From contig CM062819.1 in the NCBI GenBank assembly GCA_031772625.1, positions 820,175,503 through 820,239,502 on the forward strand: a stretch of 64,000 bases of DNA, read 5' to 3'. Below are positions 1 to 10,442 of this stretch, piece after piece. The notes under the pieces are model-generated. The model had not been told where the DNA came from, did no database searches, and saw nothing but the letters and a program-made list of their open reading frames with translations. The position numbers and the translations under genes were made by a program. The stretch comes from Pinus tabuliformis. Taxonomy: Eukaryota; Streptophyta; Pinopsida; Pinales; Pinaceae. How positions within the stretch are numbered: position 1 is the stretch's first letter; each line of letters opens with the position of its first letter.

Positions 1-1405
1 TTTTCTTCAAACAAATGATGACCTAGCCATTCTTTCAAAATTCAATCATTTGAATTTTGAAAGTTCATCGACTTTTCAGGAAGTCAAGGCGCTTCAATTT
101 CAAATGATGATTATGTCAAGTTCTCGGAATCCTGATGGGATATCTGAACTAGGTCATATTAGAATTTTCTTGCATGATTCTTTTCCTAACATTGTTTCAT
201 TGGCTCTAAGCTCACTCTTGAAGGATTTTCAATGTTTTCAAGTTAATCTTCTTTATCATCAAGACAAATCTAATTATTCCTTCAAATCCCTTGTATTGAA
301 ATCAAGTTTGGAATGCATATCTCACATATATGTACTTAGCTTTTGTGAAACCTCTTTAACCGACACATCTATATTTTTGGATGACAGAGGGTCTCATTTA
401 CTAATTTATAGGTATTATCAATGCACTAACAATTGTCATCTCATTAATTATTTTCTCATAGGCCTATCTAATGATAGCTGTTGACTTAAATCTGTTGATT
501 GCATCAAACCCACCCTTTTTTATGATTCACTATCTTAGCATTTGGATAATTGTCAAGAAGTTGAGGTACTTCATTTTTTTCTGATGGTTATGTCAGACCC
601 TCGCGACCTTGAAAAAGTTCCTGAACAATATCAGCTTATCTCTTTTTTGCAAGATTCTCCTCATAGGGCCAATGCACTAATCAATTGTGTATCTCTACAA
701 TAATTTCAATCTTTTCAAACTAATTTTTTTCAATATTAGGATCCAATAGAAAATTGGTTGAAAGGTTCGTACCACATAATATTTTTTGTTAGTAGTAAGT
801 TCCAATATTATCTTGAGATTAATGAACATGTGGGTGAATGTGCATTTTCAAGTCCCTTCCATCGAGGTAGATCTATAGGTTGGATAAAGCAAGTCTTTAT
901 AACACATTGTTCTACTTGTAGATGAGACCTTCAATTTCTTGTGCAAGTTGTCAAGGTAAACATATTTATCTTTTTACATTCTTTTGCAATGGTTCTAATC
1001 TTTGATATCTTTCTCTTTGTAGGTCAGGAGAAACTTTCATGGCCGCATTGGAAATTTGAATTTACATGATCTCGACCTTGTAGTTACATAGATTAGGATT
1101 TAGGTTTAGTGATGATTCCTTGCACTTCCTTGCAATGTTTGCGTAGTATTTCCATACCTCAGTTGGATTTTCCCTTGGTTTTGTGCCCTACATTTATTTC
1201 CTTGCATTCTATATTTCGTTTATTTGAGTTTTTTTCTTTTCATGCCCTTTACTAGTCTTTACTTTGTTGTCTTATTTTATTTATTTTATGTTATATCCAT
1301 TTATTTTGTGTTTTTTTAAACCATGTATGAAATTAATATTATTTGTCTTTATGGTAATGTGGCAAAAGTCAAAATGGCAACTGTGAAAACTAGAAATAAT
1401 TGGCC
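1..1405. other. Left flank outside the tandem duplication
   Basis: This AT-rich stretch is not repeated elsewhere in the window. It holds a degraded coding relic (listed separately). A possible short intron is visible at about 955-1021, with an AG|GTAAAC donor and a pyrimidine-rich TTTGTAG acceptor. From about 1090 to 1405 I see only T-rich non-coding sequence. Confidence 0.6.
50..1090 (+). pseudogene. Unrecognised degraded protein relic with an internal repeat
   Basis: I do not recognise this protein. An open stretch at 50-484 encodes a segment with QEVKALQF, MIMSSSRN and IFLHDS. A second, diverged version appears about 500 bases later at about 550-700 (QEVEVLHF, MVMSDPRD, SFLQDS). The second copy contains stop codons. 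The spacing and the recurring order of the pieces suggest two diverged repeats of one domain in a dead gene, possibly from an old transposon. No catalytic motif is visible, and the start at 50 is simply the first ATG of the open stretch. A chance open frame remains possible for the first half, but the repeated motif order argues against it. Confidence 0.3.
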
Positions 1406-1632
1406 TACCTTTGGTCTACTTCTTTGTTTGGGCCTAAATATCTTTTAAGGTCAATGATGCATGTATGGAAAATATGTTTCATCCTAAGTGAAAGCTCAAG
1501 CAGGTCTATGATACTCATATCTATAATGGGATATTCATTCCTTGAATTGACCTTTTATATTGATTGGTTTTAACATTTCAACTCAGTTAAGTAGAGAAGG
1601 GAAAGGAGGAAAAACTTAAGCGAGCATACAAG

Positions 1633-1635
<3 letters not shown>

Positions 1636-1681
<46 letters not shown>
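1636..1681. repeat. (TA)n microsatellite, unit 1
   Basis: An uninterrupted TA run of about 46 bases. The orthologous run in unit 2 (48750-48781) is about 32 bases, a direct length polymorphism between the two copies. Confidence 0.95.
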
Positions 1682-1683
<2 letters not shown>

Positions 1684-3470
1684 AGTCTCTGCAAAACAAG
1701 GAGAAACATCTAAAATTCATAGAATGAGTTGGGATACCTCTTCCACCCTTGGAAAATAAACACCGATAAAATGCCAACAAGCATAAAATATAAAAATAAT
1801 AAAAGTGTGAAAGAAGAGAAAGGCTTTTTACATAGAGAGGAGAAGCAAACAACTTCGTTGGGGTATTGAACAGGCTCACTGGTAGTGAAGAAATGCTTAT
1901 GATTCCTCAAATTAACTCCCAGGGTACTAAACAGGCCCAATGGAAGCGAAGCAACTCCAAAGATGATAATAAAACTTTGAAAATCTTAAATTTGTGAATT
2001 TACACACACCTACTCCCTAATCGAAACAATTGATGTTTGATTAGGCTTGTGAAGTGTGTTAAGACAACAAGAGGCATAGAAGGGACTACATCATTAACTG
2101 AGATAAGTAAGGAAGCTAGGATAGCCAATAGAATGAGACAATACTTTCATAGGGCTAGACCTCATGCTCAAGGTTAGACATAAATAGAGAAGATGGAGTT
2201 CTTCCAATGTGTTGCCAAGTGTTGTAGTTGCTACAACCCCCCTCCAAAAAATTTCCTACCTTCAAATTTTGGAGCCTCCTTGTGATCATGTCATTTTTCG
2301 TTTCAAGCCTTTAATGTCAAGATGATTCATGTTGTTTAAGTGTTCAAGTCTTCCTTTAGAAAACATAAGTGTCGAACTACTTGTTTTCACGTTCCCAGCT
2401 CTTGATGTCTTAACAAGCACACTTTCAAGATAAGTTAATCACATTTCATAGCGACATTGTTGTGCAACCTTTACTCATTGTGATTGTGCAATCCTTGCTC
2501 ACAATCACTACACAACCCTTGCTCATAGTGACTATAACACCCTCCTCCAACATCTACCCAAGAAACTAGCCAATCGGGGTAAATATGTGATAAGAGGCCA
2601 CTATGATAAGACTCAACCTCCTAGGTAACCTTAAGGGAATGGAGTCGATAAAACAAGACCTTACAGACCTCCCTCATGTGCTTTTGGACCCCCAGGAGCT
2701 AATCCACTGATCCAGGTTCCCAACCCCTGAGCTAACCTAGTATTTCAATGAACTAAACCCAAAGTCGCTATGATGACAAGGCATGCATGCAACTGGAACC
2801 CTATATTCGCTTCCACAATGCATGCAAGGAAGAGACTGCAGTCTTTTCAGCCAGTTCTGTGCCAGAGACTACGAGATTTAAGCCACTTTTTCAGGGCTAG
2901 TCTCTAAACCAATGCCTAGAACTTGATGATACTTTCCAAGACAATAGATGATACCAAGGCAAAGCCTCTAACACAAAACTTGATCAAGGGATTGACCTAA
3001 CCAAGCCTAACCATGACAGACATTTTTTCAAACACTTAATAAATATGCAACCTACATGTGTAAATAATAGATATGAGAATAGGGGTCTCATACTTATCTG
3101 AGATTTGCCATTAAGTATTTTTTCCTTATCACTTTAACTTCCATTCCATCCATTAGGTCATAGATACATTTTTCATTCAAATACAACTAAAAACATGATG
3201 AGATCCATTCATAGTTGCTGTCATAAAACATATACATAACCAACATAATAAGGACATAAATATCAATGAAATCAAAACCATATACACCACATTAATCCAT
3301 CATAATACCCATAGAAATAACAGGAGAAATAACCTTTCATTAATCATGCAAAATCCAAACTTGGGATGGAAATTCCACATTCCACCCAACTGTAGAATGG
3401 CTGAGCCAAATCTCTCTTCAGTGATTCAACCCCATGCCATATTCCAAGCATGAACGTGGGATCTCATACA
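1682..3470. other. Unit 1 non-coding sequence
   Basis: No gene is visible. The sequence is collinear with 48782-50550 and both copies carry many stops in all frames. A repeated phrase around 2450-2530 (TGCAATCCTTGCTCACA and variants) is a short local duplication shared by both units. Confidence 0.6.
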
Positions 3471-3475
3471 ACACA

Positions 3476-3807
3476 TGTTAGGTCCCTATACTACTAGTGT
3501 AACCCTTTATTGTTATTAGTACAACCCCCTTATTATATTGTTGTGCCCATGTAGTCCCCATATTATTATTATTGTGCCCCATAGAAGCCCACTATTGTTA
3601 TTATTGTGCCCTTACATTATTATTGTTATGTCGGCTCTGATTATATTATGACCCCTTAGACTCCCATATATAGAAAGGAGGTCTTGTCATTTGTATTATC
3701 CAAGAATTGTTCATTTGTGTAATGTAAAGGAGTTTCCCCCTTGAAGAGGCTTATTTCTAAGGCGTTGATCTATATTTTCTATCTTTTTGTGAGCTGGTTT
3801 CATAACA
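3476..3807 (+). repeat. Element D 5' LTR
   Basis: Runs from TGTTAGGTCC to TTCATAACA. A TATA-like CATATATAG lies at about 3665-3673. The sequence matches 6339-6671. Confidence 0.93.
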
Positions 3808-3809
3808 TT

Positions 3810-3822
3810 TGGTATCAAAGCT
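3810..3822 (+). other. Element D primer-binding site (initiator tRNA-Met)
   Basis: TGGTATCAAAGC starts two bases after the LTR and closely matches the TGGTATCAGAGC used by many plant LTR elements, which pairs with the 3' end of initiator tRNA-Met. Confidence 0.85.
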
Positions 3823-3832
3823 TTGGATTCTA

Positions 3833-4490
3833 GGGTTTCGCTGCTCCAAACAGGCCATCGTGGAATTTTCACTATACTTTTTTAGCTACGAAGTTTTAGA
3901 AGCTAAAACAAAAACCCATTTGAGAAGAAATCGTTCTGAACCTTGGGTCCGAATTTCAGATCTTGTCTCACTATAGTTTCAGAGATATGATCTGAGGATG
4001 TTAGGGTTTTTGCAAACTCCAGGATTCCATCTCAAACAGGTCATCGTGGAATTTTCACTATACTTATTTTTCTGCGAAGTTTTAGACTTTGAAACTAAAA
4101 CCCATTTGACCCGCAATTTTGGTGAAGCCTGGGCCCAAATTTTAGATCTTTTTTTGCTATATGTTCGGAGATATAGTCCAAGACATTTAGGATTTCTACA
4201 GGCTCCCAAATTACATCCTAAACAAGTGACCTTGGGAAAATCGTCATAACTTTCTCTCTAAGCATCAAATTGAAATTTCGTAAGAATTTTTAGAAAGAGG
4301 ACAAACTGTAGTTTTTTGTATATAGGTTTCAGGTCCTAAGGTTGAAACAGTGACACGTGGCACTTCGTACAAGTTCGCTCTACTGAACTAGTCTATAATC
4401 AGGTCATCATGGGAGATTTGACATAACTCTTCCTTGTAGAATCTAATCTTGATTAGACTTGTGGGGTTAGAAAGAGGATGTAGAGGGCTA
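3833..4490 (+). repeat. Diverged tandem repeats in element D leader
   Basis: Blocks containing a CTAGGGTTT-like start, then CAGGTCATCGTGGAATTTTCA, GAAGTTTTAGA and a GAGATATGATC-like end recur at about 3833, 4000, 4180 and, more weakly, 4395. The period is about 170-190 bp and later copies are more diverged. They lie between the primer site and gag and are not coding. Confidence 0.6.
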
Positions 4491-4545
4491 CTGCGAGATT
4501 CAATTTCAGAACTTGGAGATCTGAAATTACAGAGTTACAATCATT

Positions 4546-5190
4546 TCAAGATCGAGCTCCTAAAATCAAGAAAAGGAGATATGAGGAAGTTTGATGGCAA
4601 GGATCCGGTAAATTGGATGCTATAGATGGAGCAATATTTTGATCTACATGAGGTGCAACTATTACAAAAGGTACGTATTGCATCTTCATATTTAGAGCTG
4701 GATCAATTTTTATGGTATAAAGGGCTTTGTTCATAGAGGAAATGATAGCACATTATGAGGATACAAAGAGAAACACCTTCTTTAGCCAATTGATAAATAT
4801 CAAACAAAAGTGTTCAATGGCAGACCTTATTGAGGACTTTCAAAAATTGAATATAACGGAAAATGATATTCATAGGGACTTTAAAGGATAACAATCAACA
4901 TGAGGTTTGTCTTTGGAAACCTGATTCATCGGAGAAGGCATTCAGGTTGGCAAGAAAATTGGAAAGAAAAATTATGGCAACAAGGAAGTCTACCCCTCAC
5001 AACTATAAAGATTAAAGTGTTGTTTCTCCTAGCCTTCCACAACCTACAAGGTTGACACCATAATAATTGGAAGAAAAAAGAGCAAAAGGGCTTTGTTACA
5101 ATTGTGTAACAAATACATTAAAGGTCATAAGTGTGCTAAGAAGAAATTATTTTACATTGATTGTGGAGAGGAGGAAGAAAAGGATTAAGA
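4546..5190 (+). pseudogene. Element D gag relic with zinc knuckle
   Basis: A degraded gag of the plant chromovirus type. The start of the capsid region is readable near 4581 (MRKFDGKDPVNW, then QYFDLHEV). About 500 bases on, a CCHC-knuckle remnant begins CYNC at about 5095-5140, followed by an acidic stretch. Several in-frame stops and frame changes break it. Gag normally packages the element RNA; this copy cannot make a complete protein. Confidence 0.7.
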
Positions 5191-5242
5191 AGCATCAAAA
5201 GAAGAAGATATACACCGAGAACCAACTCCAGAGAAAGAAGAA

Positions 5243-5611
5243 ATGAATACGACCATATCTTGTAAAGCATTGGCAAGAATTACCACTCCTCAAACTCTCA
5301 AGATAGAAGGACATATCAAGAAGAAGAAGGTTCAAGAAGTGAAAGATCACAACGATAAAGAAGAAATGAATCCAACCATATCTTGTAATGCATTGCCTGG
5401 AATTACCACTCCTCAAACTATCAAGATAGAAGGACATATCAAGAAGAAAAATATTCAAGAAGTGAAAGATCACATCGAGCATCAAGAAATGAATCTAACC
5501 ATATCTTGTAATGCATTGGAAGAAATTACCACTCTTTAAACTCTCAAGATAGAAGGACATATCAAGAAGAAAAAAATTCAAGCAGTGAAATATCACATTG
5601 AGCATCAACAA
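5243..5611 (+). repeat. Three 123-bp in-frame repeats of the protease leader (element D)
   Basis: Copies start at 5243, 5366 and 5489, exactly 123 bp (41 codons) apart. Each encodes TISC.AL..ITTPQT.KIEGHIKKK, which in chromoviruses lies just before the aspartic protease active site. None of the copies reaches the D-S-G active site. Each ends in a short VQEVKDH linker. One CAA codon in copy 3 has become TAA. Confidence 0.85.
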
Positions 5612-6320
5612 CAAGTTCTCCAACTTTTAAAGGATAATGCCACTTTGGTGCAGAATCAAATGAAACAACAGGAAGGTAAAAATCGCAGTGAAAGAATTTT
5701 TGATGTAGGTGATTGGGTATTTTTACGACTACATCTCAAGCAAGCTATTTATGAGAAGGAAATGTTGGAAATACTACATGCACTTAAGAAATGGTGACCT
5801 TACCTAATGCGAAGACACTTCAAGGTAAAAATGGATCATGATAGTCTTAAATACTTTTTAGAACAAGGACTATATTTAGAAGAACAGAAAAAATGGGTCA
5901 CAAATATGTTGTGTTATGACTTTGAAATCATCTACCAAAAAGGGAAGCAAAATGTTGTTGCAAATGCACTCTCAAGAAAGTATGAGGATGTGGAAGCATT
6001 GTTTTGTGTTATTTCTATTATCCAACTAGATTGGATAAACGAAGCAAGGGATGAATGGAAGAAGGAAGAAGAAGTGTGGCCACTCACTCAAAAGTTGTAG
6101 AAGATCCCAATTCAAACAATATTGCCAGAACTTGATGAGGAAGGAAAAATCATATTAGAACCTGGAGCAATCACAGAAACAAGAACCTGAAAGCTACGAA
6201 ATCGATCAATTTCAGAGTATCTCATCAAGTGGAAGAACTTACTCGCTGAAGATTCCACACGGGAGGATAAGAATTTTATACAGAAGCATCAAGAACTACT
6301 CAAGCATTGAGGATAACACT
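5612..6320 (+). pseudogene. Element D scrambled pol: integrase tail, RNase H, chromodomain
   Basis: In one reading frame shared with the 123-bp repeats: an integrase C-terminal segment (RSERIFDVGDWVFLRL) at about 5610-5740; an RNase H segment (YEKEMLEILHALKKW, DHDSLKYFLEQ, NVVANALSR) at about 5750-5990; and a chromodomain-like end (SEYLIKWKNL, KHQELLKH) at about 6140-6310. A TGA stands where Arg is usual (5795) and further stops follow. RT and the integrase catalytic core are absent. The order places the integrase tail upstream of RNase H, which simple deletion cannot explain. It is not functional as polymerase, but it could produce a short chimeric protein if stops are read through. Confidence 0.78.
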
Positions 6321-6338
6321 TTTTGAAGGAGAGGGGCA

Positions 6339-6671
6339 TGTTAGGTCCCTATACTACTAGTGTAACCCTTTATTGTTATTAGTACAACTCCCTTATTATA
6401 TTGTTGTACCCATGTAGTCCCCATATTGTTACTATTGTACCCCATAGAAGCCCACTACTGTTATTATTGTGCCCTTACATTATTATTGTTATGTTGGCTC
6501 TAATTATATTATGACCCCTTAAACTCCTATATATAGAAAGGAGGTCTTGTCATTTGTATTATCCAAGAATTGTTCATTTGTGTAATGTAAAGGAGGTTTC
6601 CCCCTCGAAGAGGCTTATTTCTAAGGCGTTGATCTATCTTTTCTATCTTTTTGTGCGTTGGTTTCATAACA
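6339..6671 (+). repeat. Element D 3' LTR
   Basis: Starts TGTTAGGTCC just after a purine-rich tract (GAAGGAGAGGGGCA, about 6325-6338) and ends TTCATAACA, followed by the ACACA target repeat. A TATA-like CTATATATAG lies at 6527-6536. Confidence 0.93.
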
Positions 6672-6676
6672 ACACA

Positions 6677-9224
6677 TCAATCAAAAACCATCAAGGGATT
6701 CCAAAGGCCATCCAACTCAACCCATCAAACAATTATTCCACTTAACGATTGGACATCACCAAAACCACCATTCGATCGGTCTCTATCCCAGCCTTCAAGG
6801 GATCCAGAGTGTTTGTTCCAACCCAGCTCCAAGAACTAGTAACTCAACCCATGGCTGCTTCTGGGCTCCAGAGTGTTTGCCCGACCAAGTCTCCAGGACT
6901 AATAACTCTACCCACAACTGTTGTTGGGCTTCAAGAGTGTTTGTCCAACCAAGGCTTCCAAGACTAGTAACTCAACCCACCAAGGGATTCCAGAGCATTT
7001 ATCCAACCAAGGCTTCCAGGACTAATAACTCAACCTAAGTTGTTACAAGGCTTCCAGAGCATTTGTCCAACCAAGGCTATGAGACTAGTAACTCAGCCCA
7101 AGTCATTACATGGCTCTCAGATTGTTTGTCCAACCAAGGCTTCCAGGAACTAATAGCTCAACCCAAGCTAAGGAAACATAAGAACCAACCAAAACAAAAC
7201 AAGGAAATAAACCCACAATATCCATGGCTATCCAAGAAATGGAAAGGCTAGGAAAATCCACTATCAATCTAGGCAATCCTCCATGCCAGTGACATATCAT
7301 AACCAAGAAACCACATGCATGTGCCATGAAAGCCAAAACTAGTGAGGAAAACATACACGCAACTCGATACCTGTATGCAAAATTGTTGTAGTTTTTGATC
7401 CTAATGCCCTCTTGTGTTGTCCTACTCTTCATTTGCCTTCTTGCTCCAAAAATCCAAGTATGCCACACCCTCCAAGAGTGCTCCAAGAAAATCCAACTGT
7501 ATGAGAGAGAGAGAATAGAAGAGAGCTCCACCAAAATCTGTCAAAATCTTACCAATTGATCCTCAGAAGCCTTTTTATGATTGAGGCCTCTATTTTATTC
7601 ATTTTCCATTATTTTCCTTCATTTTCCTCCTCAGATGCAACCTGTGACCTTTCACCTCCTTTTTCTCCTAATTTCCATTATTTTTATAAATAAATTCCAA
7701 TTAATGCCTCATGCCTTTCCAAAACCTTAGCCATTTCCTTTGCAAATTCCCTTAGCCATAATAAACCGAATCAACGCCCACTAGGATGTTTCTCCCATCA
7801 TTTAGCTTGGAATATGTGTCCCATCACCGTGGCCTTATATATATTTTTACATGAGTTTTTAACCAGGGATATTACAGAACCCTCCCCCTTGGGGGAATAC
7901 TGTCCTCGGTGTTAAATGACACCTATGACCAACAAGAGCACTGAAAACAAAACATACTACCCATCGAGCTTTATAACATAGCTCATTGTAATATTTACAA
8001 TGACCACTGCTGAAACATGAAAAACATATCGTTTACTGGAGCTTTATAACACAACTCATTATGGTATTTATAATCACCACATATACACATACACATTTTC
8101 TTCAACCAACAAATAACCATACTGTCTATGGAGCTTTATAAATCCAACTTGATACAATATTTACAATAATATACACATATGCACATTTTCTCAACCAACA
8201 AATAAAAAGGATACGATGCCCGCATCTGCAACAAGGGAATCCAGAGGTGCACACCTCCACCCTCGAAGTAATACTAGGATTCACCTCCTTTCCAGGAAGT
8301 CCAGAATCCACTGCAAAGTCAAATCTGCATCCAATGTCTAACGCTACAATCCAACGCCACTTGTCCTCTTAGTGAACAGTTACCAACTCATTGTTCCACG
8401 GCGCACTCCCAATGTGCATCTGATTCCATCTAGAAATGTTAATGACAAAAAAAAAATCCATCCTTGGTCTTCCCTTCTTTGCTACATAGTCCCTCGAGAA
8501 ATCAAGTCAACCCCTTCCATGTAGTCACTCACCTTCCAAGTTCCACTGGAACCCCCATCTCAGGTAGTCCATCCCTTGCCAAGGCTTCCTCGCATCAAAA
8601 GATACAAAACCAATGAAACCAAGGCATATACTTGCCTCAAACCATCATATTGGTCATAGCATGCTCATGGAAATCAATGGACACTATTGGGTACCAATGT
8701 CCCACAATGGCACTGCTCCTAAAGTTCTTTACCAACATACTGATGTATTTTCCAATTCCTTTTGCTAACGCTACTAATTCTTGCAGTCGATTTCGACCAC
8801 CCAACCAGGAATTTTCATGCTTCCTGTGCCAAGAACATAAATCCCATTATATTCAAAATAAATTCAAATCATACCTCATTGGAAACTCGTCAATAAGGTA
8901 CACTTACAATCCTGTTTACTTCTTATAGCCACAAGTCAAACTAGCATCTTTGATCAAATCATCATGTATAAATCTGTCATATAGGGTTGGCTCGAAACAC
9001 AACCATCATAGATCAAAATCATAACTCACATGTAACCATCATAAACCAGAATCATATATAACATGTAATCATCATAGACTAGAATCATAAATAACATGCA
9101 TAACTAAACTAAAATAAAATACTGATACTTATCCTTTAGTCGACCCTTAGCTTTTACCTTGTCTTTATTTCGTATGCACTTCAGATCATTTTCCAGACCT
9201 GACAAACACCAAGTGTCTTCTCCT
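6677..9224. other. Unit 1 non-coding sequence with an old gypsy LTR edge
   Basis: Collinear with 50560-51836 and then 59554-60980. Around 7875-7920 the minus strand reads a purine-rich tract (CCAAGGGGGAGGGTTC) followed by TGTAATATCCC, the look of the 3' end of an old gypsy internal region running into its LTR. The conceptual translation beside it (RTVFP.GEG) fits a decayed pol end. A phrase containing GGCTTCCAG and AACTCAACCCA recurs about eight times at about 6790-7160 with a period near 60-70 bp. No live gene is seen. Confidence 0.45.
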
Positions 9225-9528
9225 CAACCATGTGCACACACACACACATAGTGTACATCCCACAAATACAACCACACATGGCATACCACACCATGCAATA
9301 CATGCATCTACACCTGACATACAACACATACACCTACACCTAGTGTACAACACAACACGATACATACTCCTACGTCCGGTTTACAACACAACACAATATG
9401 TATACATAAACAATGTACATCACAAGAAATACATTTTGCACACAATGTGTGACACCACAAAATGCATACAAATACACCTAATATACAACACAACTCATAC
9501 ATCTATATCCAATGTACAACGCCACACT
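9225..9528. repeat. AC-rich minisatellite, unit 1 part a
   Basis: Starts with (CA)n and continues as degenerate ACAACACA/TACACCTA/ATGTACA words. It was split by element A at 9529-9533 and resumes at 47345. Any long open frames here are artefacts of the repeat. Confidence 0.75.
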
Positions 9529-9533
9529 GTACA

Positions 9534-10398
9534 TGTTGGGTAGAGGAGGCCCCGCGTAATGGGTTTGGGACTCAAAGTCCACAATTTTGGGGAAAATAAT
9601 GGTAAAGACCCCGCGAAGTGCACAGAGCGCGAATTGTAATGAGCCAAGCCAAAGGGTTGTCCACCCAAGAATAATCTAAAATAATAGGAAGAGAGTCAGC
9701 CTGCCCATGGTCCATGGACCATAGGAATGTATAAATAGAGCAAGGCCCCATGGCTAAAGGTCAGTTTTTGAAGAAGTTTTTGTCTTGGATCTTGGTATTA
9801 TGGTTTTGGGAAGATAGTATTATCTACGTCTGTAAGTCCAAGTCAGGGGTGTTGATAGATAGAGGCTCTGTAGCTGTGTGCACAGAGGCTTGATAGAGTT
9901 CACAGTTGGGTACGCGGACCCCTGCAACTGTGTGCGTGGGGCAGAAAGAAGGTTGTACTAGAAAGAAGATAGTAATAAAGATAAGTTGTTTTTGAAATAC
10001 TGCAGATCTGTTGTATTCTTGTTTATGCATATGTTATATGAATTTATATCTTTTTATGATTGCGCACACTGGGTTTATGGTTAAATGTTTGCTTAAAGAT
10101 TGTATAAGAATATCATATCTATAATAATTTCATTAATAAGAACGTACACCTGCGTGGATCTATGCGGAAGCCTGATACTAGTCTAGAGTGGCGCGAGGCC
10201 ACAGAATGGTTCACAACCCCTCCAATCCACATCAAGACATCCCAAGGGTGCGGAAACCTGGTTCCAACACCCTCCCCTACTACCTCAGAAGAGACCTTAG
10301 TCTGTGCTCCACGGGCTATTACCGAAAGGGCCGGTAGCTGCAAGATTTGTTTGGCTAATAACTCTTTCGAACCTGGGTCAGGGCCCAATAAGCCAACA
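9534..10398 (+). repeat. Element A 5' LTR
   Basis: Runs from TGTTGGGTAG to AGCCAACA and matches 46475-47339 at the same length. A TATAAATAG promoter-like box is at 9730-9738. Confidence 0.92.
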
Positions 10399-10400
10399 AA

Positions 10401-10417
10401 TGGTTCCGTTGCCGGGA
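10401..10417 (+). other. Element A primer-binding site (tRNA-Asp)
   Basis: TGGTTCCGTTGCCGGGA lies two bases after the LTR. It matches the plant tRNA-Asp site TGGCGCCGTTGCCGGG except for two bases. Confidence 0.8.
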
Positions 10418-10442
10418 CCAAGATCTGCGTAAGGGATGTCTG

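Larger units (their letters stand above)
3476..6671 (+). mobile_element. Element D: rearranged chromovirus (Ty3/gypsy)
   Basis: Two LTRs of 332 and 333 bp bracket a 2.5-kb internal region. The target duplication is ACACA (3471-3475 and 6672-6676). Unit 2 at about 50560 shows the uninterrupted site. The internal region has a Met-tRNA primer site, a gag relic with a zinc knuckle, a tripled piece of the protease leader, an integrase C-terminal piece, an RNase H end and a chromodomain. RT and the integrase core are missing, so the element is non-autonomous. The integrase piece lies before RNase H, the reverse of the normal order RT-RNase H-integrase-chromodomain. The LTRs differ by several percent by eye. 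Confidence 0.92.

Noticed and set aside
1616-1940. Minus-strand open frames across the TA run
   Set aside because: The long YIYIYI stretch is the translated microsatellite and unit 2 does not keep the frame.
7106-7534. 142-codon minus frame also open in unit 2 (50990-51418)
   Set aside because: Both copies come from one duplication, so shared openness is weak evidence. No domain is visible, and it overlaps a local repeat array.
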